This document shows, piece after piece, positions 17,234 to 28,758 of a DNA stretch of 64,000 nt. The stretch is from Erpobdella octoculata. Its lineage: Eukaryota > Annelida > Clitellata > Hirudinida > Erpobdellidae. The notes beneath the pieces were generated by a model. That model had not been told where the DNA came from. It saw only the letters and a program-made list of their open reading frames with translations, and did not search any database. The position numbers and the translations under genes were made by a program. Where the stretch lies: NCBI GenBank assembly GCA_963978895.1, contig OZ022240.1:16330717-16394716 (forward strand). Direction: 5' to 3'. Each line of letters opens with the position of its first letter. Position 1 is the first letter of the stretch.

Positions 17234-17574
17234 TAACTCCCTTAAGCAAGGAGTTCACTCGCATTGCTAAAAAAGTTCTAACTCCGCCTTGATTTTGCAA
17301 GCCAGTCCCAAGCCTGGAGAAAGGAGGAGGGGAAAGTTAAAAAGATCAAATTAAGATCCACGACAGGAAGTACTTAGGTGTTTCCAACATACAGCCATTT
17401 TAGTCTTAAAACACCTGGTGTAAAGGACTATAAACTATTACAATAAAAATGACGCTTTCTCGCAAAACTTGTCTTGGAAAAGGCGTGTGCTAAATCTCAG
17501 TGAAAAAAAACAATAAAAATTCAAGACTTTCACCTGATTCGATGCTGCGATGTGACACGTTAACTACGTAATTA

Positions 17575-17710
17575 GGCTTAAGTGCGGTAGCGAGCTTCAT
17601 TCCTATTGGCTTAAGTGCGGTAGCGAGCTTCAATCTAATTGGCTGTTGGTCTCGACGACCCGCTTTGTCTCGTCTATAAAAGGCCGAACGGACGTACATT
17701 GAGTTCATTT
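17575..17710 (+). promoter_or_regulatory. Pol II promoter, copy 10
   Basis: Consensus form; TATA at 17675-17682. Confidence 0.75.
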
Positions 17711-17774
17711 CTCCTCAGCCTTCATACGGTTCGGATCATTCTTAGCTGCTCTCTGATTAAAAATAATCGAAAAC

Positions 17775-18605
17775 ATGGCCAGTCACTTAGACGTCGATAA
17801 GTTGACAACGATGATGAGATTCATGAACATGGAACCTCGTGATCGTTTCGATGACGATTTTGTAAACAATTTGTGTGTCTTTCTCAAGGAATTTGATTTA
17901 GGTAAAGATAATAAATGTTGTTATCCTGAAGACTTTAACGAGGCCTTGTTGGACCTCGAAAAAACTCTACAGGAAACGCCGAACTCAGTTTCGACTGATC
18001 CATTGGAAACGATGAGCATCCAAGCGAAACCTTCGGAAGAAGTCGCTGTTAACGGCGAATATTTCGAAGCTAGTAGCCGAGAAAAACCTAAAGAAAATGA
18101 AAAAACACAATTTGGATTTGTTTCGAGATATAAAATTGATCGAAGAAACAAACAAATGCGTCCGGCTAATTGCCTTGACGATATTGAAACAGTAGGTAGA
18201 CGCTCACTTGGAAAGTATAAAATTGATCGAAGAGTCGATCGGGTTAATCATGCCGTTAGAAATCAGTCACGTAACGTTTACGATTACTCTGGGCTTCGTA
18301 GAGAACGGTTTGGCAAATACGGAAACTCGTGTCAAACGTCTTATGGTCATTGCGGATACGTGGAAATGAATTTTAGACGATACTGTGACACAACTATTGT
18401 TTACCACAACGTTCGTCCAAGTCGCTACTTTGGAAACGTTAAAATCGACCGCAGGCGAACGTCAGTCAAACATGAAGAATCAGCCGCAGACCTTGCCGAC
18501 AACGAATACCGTCGTAGGCTGAACGTCTTACGATCAGACAGAAAAATAGAAATAAACGAGAAGCGTTATGCGATGTTCAATCGACAGCGCGACTTTTCCA
18601 ACTAA
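17775..18605 (+). CDS. Hypothetical KIDRR protein, copy 10
   Basis: Protein identical to copy 1. Long 3' form, 15-bp insertion at 18623-18637. Confidence 0.85.
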   Translation: MASHLDVDKLTTMMRFMNMEPRDRFDDDFVNNLCVFLKEFDLGKDNKCCYPEDFNEALLDLEKTLQETPNSVSTDPLETMSIQAKPSEEVAVNGEYFEASSREKPKENEKTQFGFVSRYKIDRRNKQMRPANCLDDIETVGRRSLGKYKIDRRVDRVNHAVRNQSRNVYDYSGLRRERFGKYGNSCQTSYGHCGYVEMNFRRYCDTTIVYHNVRPSRYFGNVKIDRRRTSVKHEESAADLADNEYRRRLNVLRSDRKIEINEKRYAMFNRQRDFSN

Positions 18606-18794
18606 AATCCAATTAAAACTAGTACGACAGAAATCTGTCCTAATTTTGGAAAAAAAAACAAAACAAGAAACGGAGTTTCTGTGCTAAAAAACCGTACAAG
18701 TACAATAAAATGTGCATCAATTTTTCAAACAAACGGTTTTAAACAAAATGCAATAATTATTCAGCAACAAAGGAACATAATCCAACACAATAGA

Positions 18795-19149
18795 GGCGCT
18801 GGTGGCAGAGCGGTAGAGCGTTCGCCTGTCGATCGTCAGGTCGGAGTTCGAGCCTCACCGGCGTCACCAGCGTAACTCCCTTAAGCAAGGTGTTCACTCG
18901 CATTGCTAAAGGGGTAAGCGCCTAAAAATTGTAGAGGCGCTGGTGGCAGAGCGGTAGAGCGTTCGTCTGTCGATCGTTAGGCCGGCAGTTCGAACCTCAC
19001 CGGCGTCACCAGCGTAACTCCCTTAAGCAAGGAGTTCACTCGCATTGCTGAAGGGGTAGGCGCCTAAAGAGGCGCTGGTGGCAGAGCGTTAGAGCGTTCG
19101 CCTGTCGATCGTTAGGTCGGCAGTTCGAACCTCACCGGCGTCACCAGCG
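18795..19149 (+). ncRNA. tRNA-like trio A-B-C, copy 10 (A has 1-nt deletion)
   Basis: A 18795-18872, B 18936-19014, C 19071-19149, with T4 at 19210. Element A lacks one C (GTCGGAGTTCGAG instead of GTCGGCAGTTCGAG), making it 78 nt and shortening the 5' T-stem strand. The only length change seen in any of the tRNA-like elements. Confidence 0.58.
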
Positions 19150-19491
19150 TAACTCCCTTAAGCAAGGAGTTCACTCGCATTGCTAAAAAAAGTTCTAACT
19201 CCGCCTTGCTTTTGCAAGCCAGTCCCAAGCCTGGAGAAAGGAGGAGGGGAAAGTTAAAAAGATCAAATTAAGATCCACGACAGGAAGTACTTAGGTGTTT
19301 CCAACATACAGCCATTTTAGTCTTAAAACACCTGGTGTAAAGGACTATAAACTATTACAATAAAAATGACGCTTTCTCGCAAAACTTGTCTTGGAAAAGG
19401 CGTGTGCTAAATCTCAGTGAAAAAAAACAATAAAAATTCAAGACTTTCACCTGATTCGATGCTGCGATGTGACACGTTAACTACGTAATTA

Positions 19492-19627
19492 GGCTTAAGT
19501 GCGGTAGCGAGCTTCATTCCTATTGGCTTAAGTGCGGTAGCGAGCTTCAATCTAATTGGCTGTTGGTCTCGACGACCCGCTTTGTCTCGTCTATAAAAGG
19601 CCGAACGGACGTACATTGAGTTCATTT
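19492..19627 (+). promoter_or_regulatory. Pol II promoter, copy 11
   Basis: Consensus form; TATA at 19592-19599. Confidence 0.75.
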
Positions 19628-19691
19628 CTCCTCAGCCTTCATACGGTTCGGATCATTCTTAGCTGCTCTCTGATTAAAAATAATCGAAAAC

Positions 19692-20522
19692 ATGGCCAGT
19701 CACTTAGACGTCGATAAGTTGACAACGATGATGAGATTCATGAACATGGAACCTCGTGATCGTTTCGATGACGATTTTGTAAACAATTTGTGTGTCTTTC
19801 TCAAGGAATTTGATTTAGGTAAAGATAATAAATGTTGTTATCCTGAAGACTTTAACGAGGCCTTGTTGGACCTCGAAAAAACTCTACAGGAAACGCCGAA
19901 CTCAGTTTCGACTGATCCATTGGAAACGATGAGCATCCAAGCGAAACCTTCGGAAGAAGTCGCTGTTAACGGCGAATATTTCGAAGCTAGTAGCCGAGAA
20001 AAACCTAAAGAAAATGAAAAAACACAATTTGGATTTGTTTCGAGATATAAAATTGATCGAAGAAACAAACAAATGCGTCCGGCTAATTGCCTTGACGATA
20101 TTGAAACAGTAGGTAGACGCTCACTTGGAAAGTATAAAATTGATCGAAGAGTCGATCGGGTTAATCATGCCGTTAGAAATCAGTCACGTAACGTTTACGA
20201 TTACTCTGGGCTTCGTAGAGAACGGTTTGGCAAATACGGAAACTCGTGTCAAACGTCTTATGGTCATTGCGGATACGTGGAAATGAATTTTAGACGATAC
20301 TGTGACACAACTATTGTTTACCACAACGTTCGTCCAAGTCGCTACTTTGGAAACGTTAAAATCGACCGCAGGCGAACGTCAGTCAAACATGAAGAATCAG
20401 CCGCAGACCTTGCCGACAACGAATACCGTCGTAGGCTGAACGTCTTACGATCAGACAGAAAAATAGAAATAAACGAGAAGCGTTATGCGATGTTCAATCG
20501 ACAGCGCGACTTTTCCAACTAA
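19692..20522 (+). CDS. Hypothetical KIDRR protein, copy 11
   Basis: Protein identical to copy 1. Short 3' form, A tract of 9. Confidence 0.85.
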   Translation: MASHLDVDKLTTMMRFMNMEPRDRFDDDFVNNLCVFLKEFDLGKDNKCCYPEDFNEALLDLEKTLQETPNSVSTDPLETMSIQAKPSEEVAVNGEYFEASSREKPKENEKTQFGFVSRYKIDRRNKQMRPANCLDDIETVGRRSLGKYKIDRRVDRVNHAVRNQSRNVYDYSGLRRERFGKYGNSCQTSYGHCGYVEMNFRRYCDTTIVYHNVRPSRYFGNVKIDRRRTSVKHEESAADLADNEYRRRLNVLRSDRKIEINEKRYAMFNRQRDFSN

Positions 20523-20696
20523 AATCCAATTAAAACTAGTCCTAATTTTGGAAAAAAAAACAAAACAAGAAACGGAGTTTCTGTGCTAAAAAACCGTACA
20601 AGTACAATAAAATGTGCATCAATTTTTCAAACAAACGGTTTTAAACAAAATGCAATAATTATTCAGCAACAAAGGAACATAATCCAACACAATAGA

Positions 20697-21052
20697 GGCG
20701 CTGGTGGCAGAGCGGTAGAGCGTTCGCCTGTCGATCGTCAGGTCGGCAGTTCGAGCCTCACCGGCGTCACCAGCGTAACTCCCTTAAGCAAGGTGTTCAC
20801 TCGCATTGCTAAAGGGGTAAGCGCCTAAAAATTGTAGAGGCGCTGGTGGCAGAGCGGTAGAGCGTTCGTCTGTCGATCGTTAGGCCGGCAGTTCGAACCT
20901 CACCGGCGTCACCAGCGTAACTCCCTTAAGCAAGGAGTTCACTCGCATTGCTGAAGGGGTAGGCGCCTAAAGAGGCGCTGGTGGCAGAGCGTTAGAGCGT
21001 TCGCCTGTCGATCGTTAGGTCGGCAGTTCGAACCTCACCGGCGTCACCAGCG
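20697..21052 (+). ncRNA. tRNA-like trio A-B-C, copy 11
   Basis: A 20697-20775, B 20839-20917, C 20974-21052, with T4 at 21113. Consensus elements, with seven A after C (GCTAAAAAAAG); many cassettes elsewhere have six. Confidence 0.6.
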
Positions 21053-21394
21053 TAACTCCCTTAAGCAAGGAGTTCACTCGCATTGCTAAAAAAAGTTCTA
21101 ACTCCGCCTTGCTTTTGCAAGCCAGTCCCAAGCCTGGAGAAAGGAGGAGGGGAAAGTTAAAAAGATCAAATTAAGATCCACGACAGGAAGTACTTAGGTG
21201 TTTCCAACATACAGCCATTTTAGTCTTAAAACACCTGGTGTAAAGGACTATAAACTATTACAATAAAAATGACGCTTTCTCGCAAAACTTGTCTTGGAAA
21301 AGGCGTGTGCTAAATCTCAGTGAAAAAAAACAATAAAAATTCAAGACTTTCACCTGATTCGATGCTGCGATGTGACACGTTAACTACGTAATTA

Positions 21395-21530
21395 GGCTTA
21401 AGTGCGGTAGCGAGCTTCATTCCTATTGGCTTAAGTGCGGTAGCGAGCTTCAATCTAATTGGCTGTTGGTCTCGACGACCCGCTTTGTCTCGTCTATAAA
21501 AGGCCGAACGGACGTACATTGAGTTCATTT
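21395..21530 (+). promoter_or_regulatory. Pol II promoter, copy 12
   Basis: Consensus form; TATA at 21495-21502. Confidence 0.75.
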
Positions 21531-21594
21531 CTCCTCAGCCTTCATACGGTTCGGATCATTCTTAGCTGCTCTCTGATTAAAAATAATCGAAAAC

Positions 21595-22425
21595 ATGGCC
21601 AGTCACTTAGACGTCGATAAGTTGACAACGATGATGAGATTCATGAACATGGAACCTCGTGATCGTTTCGATGACGATTTTGTAAACAATTTGTGTGTCT
21701 TTCTCAAGGAATTTGATTTAGGTAAAGATAATAAATGTTGTTATCCTGAAGACTTTAACGAGGCCTTGTTGGACCTCGAAAAAACTCTACAGGAAACGCC
21801 GAACTCAGTTTCGACTGATCCATTGGAAACGATGAGCATCCAAGCGAAACCTTCGGAAGAAGTCGCTGTTAACGGCGAATATTTCGAAGCTAGTAGCCGA
21901 GAAAAACCTAAAGAAAATGAAAAAACACAATTTGGATTTGTTTCGAGATATAAAATTGATCGAAGAAACAAACAAATGCGTCCGGCTAATTGCCTTGACG
22001 ATATTGAAACAGTAGGTAGACGCTCACTTGGAAAGTATAAAATTGATCGAAGAGTCGATCGGGTTAATCATGCCGTTAGAAATCAGTCACGTAACGTTTA
22101 CGATTACTCTGGGCTTCGTAGAGAACGGTTTGGCAAATACGGAAACTCGTGTCAAACGTCTTATGGTCATTGCGGATACGTGGAAATGAATTTTAGACGA
22201 TACTGTGACACAACTATTGTTTACCACAACGTTCGTCCAAGTCGCTACTTTGGAAACGTTAAAATCGACCGCAGGCGAACGTCAGTCAAACATGAAGAAT
22301 CAGCCGCAGACCTTGCCGACAACGAATACCGTCGTAGGCTGAACGTCTTACGATCAGACAGAAAAATAGAAATAAACGAGAAGCGTTATGCGATGTTCAA
22401 TCGACAGCGCGACTTTTCCAACTAA
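21595..22425 (+). CDS. Hypothetical KIDRR protein, copy 12
   Basis: Protein identical to copy 1. Short 3' form. It opens the first five-cassette higher-order repeat. Confidence 0.85.
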   Translation: MASHLDVDKLTTMMRFMNMEPRDRFDDDFVNNLCVFLKEFDLGKDNKCCYPEDFNEALLDLEKTLQETPNSVSTDPLETMSIQAKPSEEVAVNGEYFEASSREKPKENEKTQFGFVSRYKIDRRNKQMRPANCLDDIETVGRRSLGKYKIDRRVDRVNHAVRNQSRNVYDYSGLRRERFGKYGNSCQTSYGHCGYVEMNFRRYCDTTIVYHNVRPSRYFGNVKIDRRRTSVKHEESAADLADNEYRRRLNVLRSDRKIEINEKRYAMFNRQRDFSN

Positions 22426-22599
22426 AATCCAATTAAAACTAGTCCTAATTTTGGAAAAAAAAACAAAACAAGAAACGGAGTTTCTGTGCTAAAAAACCGT
22501 ACAAGTACAATAAAATGTGCATCAATTTTTCAAACAAACGGTTTTAAACAAAATGCAATAATTATTCAGCAACAAAGGAACATAATCCAACACAATAGA

Positions 22600-22955
22600 G
22601 GCGCTGGTGGCAGAGCGGTAGAGCGTTCGCCTGTCGATCGTCAGGTCGGCAGTTCGAGCCTCACCGGCGTCACCAGCGTAACTCCCTTAAGCAAGGTGTT
22701 CACTCGCATTGCTAAAGGGGTAAGCGCCTAAAAATTGTAGAGGCGCTGGTGGCAGAGCGGTAGAGCGTTCGTCTGTCGATCGTTAGGCCGGTAGTTCGAA
22801 CCTCACCGGCGTCACCAGCGTAACTCCCTTAAGCAAGGAGTTCACTCGCATTGCTGAAGGGGTAGGCGCCTAAAGAGGCGCTGGTGGCAGAGCGTTAGAG
22901 CGTTCGCCTGTCGATCGTTAGGTCGGCAGTTCGAACCTCACCGGCGTCACCAGCG
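22600..22955 (+). ncRNA. tRNA-like trio A-B-C, copy 12
   Basis: A 22600-22678, B 22742-22820, C 22877-22955, with T4 at 23016. B has C-to-T at 22792 (GCCGGTAG), a marker found only in the three cassettes immediately before promoter deletions. It falls at an already mismatched T-stem position, so it is structurally neutral. Confidence 0.6.
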
Positions 22956-23151
22956 TAACTCCCTTAAGCAAGGAGTTCACTCGCATTGCTAAAAAAAGTT
23001 CTAACTCCGCCTTGCTTTTGCAAGCCAGTCCCAAGCCTGGAGAAAGGAGGAGGGGAAAGTTAAAAAGATCAAATTAAGATCCACGACAGGAAGTACTTAG
23101 GTGTTTCCAACATACAGCCATTTTAGTCTTAAAACACCTGGTGTAAAGGAC

Positions 23152-23185
23152 TATAAACTATTACAATAATACATTGAGTTCATTT
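23152..23185 (+). promoter_or_regulatory. Deleted promoter of copy 13 with re-formed TATA-initiator pair
   Basis: The equivalent of 257-504 in copy 1 is missing, so both 33-bp repeats, both CCAAT boxes and the normal TATAAAAG are gone. The junction ACAATAA/TACATTG brings a different TATAAA (23152-23157) to 30 bp upstream of the initiator A at 23182 (TCATTT 23180-23185), which is proper core-promoter spacing. Basal transcription may persist without the upstream elements; this is inferred. Confidence 0.6.
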
Positions 23186-23249
23186 CTCCTCAGCCTTCAT
23201 ACGGTTCGGATCATTCTTAGCTGCTCTCTGATTAAAAATAATCGAAAAC

Positions 23250-24080
23250 ATGGCCAGTCACTTAGACGTCGATAAGTTGACAACGATGATGAGATTCATG
23301 AACATGGAACCTCGTGATCGTTTCGATGACGATTTTGTAAACAATTTGTGTGTCTTTCTCAAGGAATTTGATTTAGGTAAAGATAATAAATGTTGTTATC
23401 CTGAAGACTTTAACGAGGCCTTGTTGGACCTCGAAAAAACTCTACAGGAAACGCCGAACTCAGTTTCGACTGATCCATTGGAAACGATGAGCATCCAAGC
23501 GAAACCTTCGGAAGAAGTCGCTGTTAACGGCGAATATTTCGAAGCTAGTAGCCGAGAAAAACCTAAAGAAAATGAAAAAACACAATTTGGATTTGTTTCG
23601 AGATATAAAATTGATCGAAGAAACAAACAAATGCGTCCGGCTAATTGCCTTGACGATATTGAAACAGTAGGTAGACGCTCACTTGGAAAGTATAAAATTG
23701 ATCGAAGAGTCGATCGGGTTAATCATGCCGTTAGAAATCAGTCACGTAACGTTTACGATTACTCTGGGCTTCGTAGAGAACGGTTTGGCAAATACGGAAA
23801 CTCGTGTCAAACGTCTTATGGTCATTGCGGATACGTGGAAATGAATTTTAGACGATACTGTGACACAACTATTGTTTACCACAACGTTCGTCCAAGTCGC
23901 TACTTTGGAAACGTTAAAATCGACCGCAGGCGAACGTCAGTCAAACATGAAGAATCAGCCGCAGACCTTGCCGACAACGAATACCGTCGTAGGCTGAACG
24001 TCTTACGATCAGACAGAAAAATAGAAATAAACGAGAAGCGTTATGCGATGTTCAATCGACAGCGCGACTTTTCCAACTAA
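23250..24080 (+). CDS. Hypothetical KIDRR protein, copy 13 (upstream promoter deleted)
   Basis: Protein identical to copy 1 despite loss of the upstream promoter, so the copy has not visibly decayed. Either it is still expressed, or the deletion is young, or gene conversion keeps it uniform. Leader and start context are intact. Confidence 0.8.
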   Translation: MASHLDVDKLTTMMRFMNMEPRDRFDDDFVNNLCVFLKEFDLGKDNKCCYPEDFNEALLDLEKTLQETPNSVSTDPLETMSIQAKPSEEVAVNGEYFEASSREKPKENEKTQFGFVSRYKIDRRNKQMRPANCLDDIETVGRRSLGKYKIDRRVDRVNHAVRNQSRNVYDYSGLRRERFGKYGNSCQTSYGHCGYVEMNFRRYCDTTIVYHNVRPSRYFGNVKIDRRRTSVKHEESAADLADNEYRRRLNVLRSDRKIEINEKRYAMFNRQRDFSN

Positions 24081-24254
24081 AATCCAATTAAAACTAGTCC
24101 TAATTTTGGAAAAAAAAACAAAACAAGAAACGGAGTTTCTGTGCTAAAAAACCGTACAAGTACAATAAAATGTGCATCAATTTTTCAAACAAACGGTTTT
24201 AAACAAAATGCAATAATTATTCAGCAACAAAGGAACATAATCCAACACAATAGA

Positions 24255-24610
24255 GGCGCTGGTGGCAGAGCGGTAGAGCGTTCGCCTGTCGATCGTCAGG
24301 TCGGCAGTTCGAGCCTCACCGGCGTCACCAGCGTAACTCCCTTAAGCAAGGTGTTCACTCGCATTGCTAAAGGGGTAAGCGCCTAAAAATTGTAGAGGCG
24401 CTGGTGGCAGAGCGGTAGAGCGTTCGTCTGTCGATCGTTAGGCCGGCAGTTCGAACCTCACCGGCGTCACCAGCGTAACTCCCTTAAGCAAGGAGTTCAC
24501 TCGCATTGCTGAAGGGGTAGGCGCCTAAAGAGGCGCTGGTGGCAGAGCGTTAGAGCGTTCGCCTGTCGATCGTTAGGTCGGCAGTTCGAACCTCACCGGC
24601 GTCACCAGCG
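24255..24610 (+). ncRNA. tRNA-like trio A-B-C, copy 13
   Basis: A 24255-24333, B 24397-24475, C 24532-24610, with T4 at 24671. Consensus elements. Confidence 0.6.
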
Positions 24611-24952
24611 TAACTCCCTTAAGCAAGGAGTTCACTCGCATTGCTAAAAAAAGTTCTAACTCCGCCTTGCTTTTGCAAGCCAGTCCCAAGCCTGGAGAAA
24701 GGAGGAGGGGAAAGTTAAAAAGATCAAATTAAGATCCACGACAGGAAGTACTTAGGTGTTTCCAACATACAGCCATTTTAGTCTTAAAACACCTGGTGTA
24801 AAGGACTATAAACTATTACAATAAAAATGACGCTTTCTCGCAAAACTTGTCTTGGAAAAGGCGTGTGCTAAATCTCAGTGAAAAAAAACAATAAAAATTC
24901 AAGACTTTCACCTGATTCGATGCTGCGATGTGACACGTTAACTACGTAATTA

Positions 24953-25088
24953 GGCTTAAGTGCGGTAGCGAGCTTCATTCCTATTGGCTTAAGTGCGGTA
25001 GCGAGCTTCAATCTAATTGGCTGTTGGTCTCGACGACCCGCTTTGTCTCGTCTATAAAAGGCCGAACGGACGTACATTGAGTTCATTT
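24953..25088 (+). promoter_or_regulatory. Pol II promoter, copy 14
   Basis: Consensus form; TATA at 25053-25060. Confidence 0.75.
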
Positions 25089-25152
25089 CTCCTCAGCCTT
25101 CATACGGTTCGGATCATTCTTAGCTGCTCTCTGATTAAAAATAATCGAAAAC

Positions 25153-25983
25153 ATGGCCAGTCACTTAGACGTCGATAAGTTGACAACGATGATGAGATTC
25201 ATGAACATGGAACCTCGTGATCGTTTCGATGACGATTTTGTAAACAATTTGTGTGTCTTTCTCAAGGAATTTGATTTAGGTAAAGATAATAAATGTTGTT
25301 ATCCTGAAGACTTTAACGAGGCCTTGTTGGACCTCGAAAAAACTCTACAGGAAACGCCGAACTCAGTTTCGACTGATCCATTGGAAACGATGAGCATCCA
25401 AGCGAAACCTTCGGAAGAAGTCGCTGTTAACGGCGAATATTTCGAAGCTAGTAGCCGAGAAAAACCTAAAGAAAATGAAAAAACACAATTTGGATTTGTT
25501 TCGAGATATAAAATTGATCGAAGAAACAAACAAATGCGTCCGGCTAATTGCCTTGACGATATTGAAACAGTAGGTAGACGCTCACTTGGAAAGTATAAAA
25601 TTGATCGAAGAGTCGATCGGGTTAATCATGCCGTTAGAAATCAGTCACGTAACGTTTACGATTACTCTGGGCTTCGTAGAGAACGGTTTGGCAAATACGG
25701 AAACTCGTGTCAAACGTCTTATGGTCATTGCGGATACGTGGAAATGAATTTTAGACGATACTGTGACACAACTATTGTTTACCACAACGTTCGTCCAAGT
25801 CGCTACTTTGGAAACGTTAAAATCGACCGCAGGCGAACGTCAGTCAAACATGAAGAATCAGCCGCAGACCTTGCCGACAACGAATACCGTCGTAGGCTGA
25901 ACGTCTTACGATCAGACAGAAAAATAGAAATAAACGAGAAGCGTTATGCGATGTTCAATCGACAGCGCGACTTTTCCAACTAA
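25153..25983 (+). CDS. Hypothetical KIDRR protein, copy 14
   Basis: Protein identical to copy 1. Short 3' form; lies in the first higher-order repeat. Confidence 0.85.
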   Translation: MASHLDVDKLTTMMRFMNMEPRDRFDDDFVNNLCVFLKEFDLGKDNKCCYPEDFNEALLDLEKTLQETPNSVSTDPLETMSIQAKPSEEVAVNGEYFEASSREKPKENEKTQFGFVSRYKIDRRNKQMRPANCLDDIETVGRRSLGKYKIDRRVDRVNHAVRNQSRNVYDYSGLRRERFGKYGNSCQTSYGHCGYVEMNFRRYCDTTIVYHNVRPSRYFGNVKIDRRRTSVKHEESAADLADNEYRRRLNVLRSDRKIEINEKRYAMFNRQRDFSN

Positions 25984-26157
25984 AATCCAATTAAAACTAG
26001 TCCTAATTTTGGAAAAAAAAACAAAACAAGAAACGGAGTTTCTGTGCTAAAAAACCGTACAAGTACAATAAAATGTGCATCAATTTTTCAAACAAACGGT
26101 TTTAAACAAAATGCAATAATTATTCAGCAACAAAGGAACATAATCCAACACAATAGA

Positions 26158-26513
26158 GGCGCTGGTGGCAGAGCGGTAGAGCGTTCGCCTGTCGATCGTC
26201 AGGTCGGCAGTTCGAGCCTCACCGGCGTCACCAGCGTAACTCCCTTAAGCAAGGTGTTCACTCGCATTGCTAAAGGGGTAAGCGCCTAAAAATTGTAGAG
26301 GCGCTGGTGGCAGAGCGGTAGAGCGTTCGTCTGTCGATCGTTAGGCCGGCAGTTCGAACCTCACCGGCGTCACCAGCGTAACTCCCTTAAGCAAGGAGTT
26401 CACTCGCATTGCTGAAGGGGTAGGCGCCTAAAGAGGCGCTGGTGGCAGAGCGTTAGAGCGTTCGCCTGTCGATCGTTAGGTCGGCAGTTCGAACCTCACC
26501 GGCGTCACCAGCG
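26158..26513 (+). ncRNA. tRNA-like trio A-B-C, copy 14
   Basis: A 26158-26236, B 26300-26378, C 26435-26513, with T4 at 26574. Consensus elements. Confidence 0.6.
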
Positions 26514-26855
26514 TAACTCCCTTAAGCAAGGAGTTCACTCGCATTGCTAAAAAAAGTTCTAACTCCGCCTTGCTTTTGCAAGCCAGTCCCAAGCCTGGAG
26601 AAAGGAGGAGGGGAAAGTTAAAAAGATCAAATTAAGATCCACGACAGGAAGTACTTAGGTGTTTCCAACATACAGCCATTTTAGTCTTAAAACACCTGGT
26701 GTAAAGGACTATAAACTATTACAATAAAAATGACGCTTTCTCGCAAAACTTGTCTTGGAAAAGGCGTGTGCTAAATCTCAGTGAAAAAAAACAATAAAAA
26801 TTCAAGACTTTCACCTGATTCGATGCTGCCATGTGACACGTTAACTACGTAATTA

Positions 26856-26991
26856 GGCTTAAGTGCGGTAGCGAGCTTCATTCCTATTGGCTTAAGTGCG
26901 GTAGCGAGCTTCAATCTAATTGGCTGTTGGTCTCGACGACCCGCTTTGTCTCGTCTATAAAAGGCCGAACGGACGTACATTGAGTTCATTT
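26856..26991 (+). promoter_or_regulatory. Pol II promoter, copy 15
   Basis: TATA at 26956-26963. Upstream G-to-C marker at 26830 (GCTGCCATG). Confidence 0.75.
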
Positions 26992-27055
26992 CTCCTCAGC
27001 CTTCATACGGTTCGGATCATTCTTAGCTGCTCTCTGATTAAAAATAATCGAAAAC

Positions 27056-27886
27056 ATGGCCAGTCACTTAGACGTCGATAAGTTGACAACGATGATGAGA
27101 TTCATGAACATGGAACCTCGTGATCGTTTCGATGACGATTTTGTAAACAATTTGTGTGTCTTTCTCAAGGAATTTGATTTAGGTAAAGATAATAAATGTT
27201 GTTATCCTGAAGACTTTAACGAGGCCTTGTTGGACCTCGAAAAAACTCTACAGGAAACGCCGAACTCAGTTTCGACTGATCCATTGGAAACGATGAGCAT
27301 CCAAGCGAAACCTTCGGAAGAAGTCGCTGTTAACGGCGAATATTTCGAAGCTAGTAGCCGAGAAAAACCTAAAGAAAATGAAAAAACACAATTTGGATTT
27401 GTTTCGAGATATAAAATTGATCGAAGAAACAAACAAATGCGTCCGGCTAATTGCCTTGACGATATTGAAACAGTAGGTAGACGCTCACTTGGAAAGTATA
27501 AAATTGATCGAAGAGTCGATCGGGTTAATCATGCCGTTAGAAATCAGTCACGTAACGTTTACGATTACTCTGGGCTTCGTAGAGAACGGTTTGGCAAATA
27601 CGGAAACTCGTGTCAAACGTCTTATGGTCATTGCGGATACGTGGAAATGAATTTTAGACGATACTGTGACACAACTATTGTTTACCACAACGTTCGTCCA
27701 AGTCGCTACTTTGGAAACGTTAAAATCGACCGCAGGCGAACGTCAGTCAAACATGAAGAATCAGCCGCAGACCTTGCCGACAACGAATACCGTCGTAGGC
27801 TGAACGTCTTACGATCAGACAGAAAAATAGAAATAAACGAGAAGCGTTATGCGATGTTCAATCGACAGCGCGACTTTTCCAACTAA
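27056..27886 (+). CDS. Hypothetical KIDRR protein, copy 15
   Basis: Protein identical to copy 1. Short 3' form; marker-C member of the higher-order repeat. Confidence 0.85.
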   Translation: MASHLDVDKLTTMMRFMNMEPRDRFDDDFVNNLCVFLKEFDLGKDNKCCYPEDFNEALLDLEKTLQETPNSVSTDPLETMSIQAKPSEEVAVNGEYFEASSREKPKENEKTQFGFVSRYKIDRRNKQMRPANCLDDIETVGRRSLGKYKIDRRVDRVNHAVRNQSRNVYDYSGLRRERFGKYGNSCQTSYGHCGYVEMNFRRYCDTTIVYHNVRPSRYFGNVKIDRRRTSVKHEESAADLADNEYRRRLNVLRSDRKIEINEKRYAMFNRQRDFSN

Positions 27887-28060
27887 AATCCAATTAAAAC
27901 TAGTCCTAATTTTGGAAAAAAAAACAAAACAAGAAACGGAGTTTCTGTGCTAAAAAACCGTACAAGTACAATAAAATGTGCATCAATTTTTCAAACAAAC
28001 GGTTTTAAACAAAATGCAATAATTATTCAGCAACAAAGGAACATAATCCAACACAATAGA

Positions 28061-28416
28061 GGCGCTGGTGGCAGAGCGGTAGAGCGTTCGCCTGTCGATC
28101 GTCAGGTCGGCAGTTCGAGCCTCACCGGCGTCACCAGCGTAACTCCCTTAAGCAAGGTGTTCACTCGCATTGCTAAAGGGGTAAGCGCCTAAAAATTGTA
28201 GAGGCGCTGGTGGCAGAGCGGTAGAGCGTTCGTCTGTCGATCGTTAGGCCGGCAGTTCGAACCTCACCGGCGTCACCAGCGTAACTCCCTTAAGCAAGGA
28301 GTTCACTCGCATTGCTGAAGGGGTAGGCGCCTAAAGAGGCGCTGGTGGCAGAGCGTTAGAGCGTTCGCCTGTCGATCGTTAGGTCGGCAGTTCGAACCTC
28401 ACCGGCGTCACCAGCG
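28061..28416 (+). ncRNA. tRNA-like trio A-B-C, copy 15
   Basis: A 28061-28139, B 28203-28281, C 28338-28416, with T4 at 28477. Consensus elements. Confidence 0.6.
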
Positions 28417-28758
28417 TAACTCCCTTAAGCAAGGAGTTCACTCGCATTGCTAAAAAAAGTTCTAACTCCGCCTTGCTTTTGCAAGCCAGTCCCAAGCCTG
28501 GAGAAAGGAGGAGGGGAAAGTTAAAAAGATCAAATTAAGATCCACGACAGGAAGTACTTAGGTGTTTCCAACATACAGCCATTTTAGTCTTAAAACACCT
28601 GGTGTAAAGGACTATAAACTATTACAATAAAAATGACGCTTTCTCGCAAAACTTGTCTTGGAAAAGGCGTGTGCTAAATCTCAGTGAAAAAAAACAATAA
28701 AAATTCAAGACTTTCACCTGATTCGATGCTGCGATGTGACACGTTAACTACGTAATTA

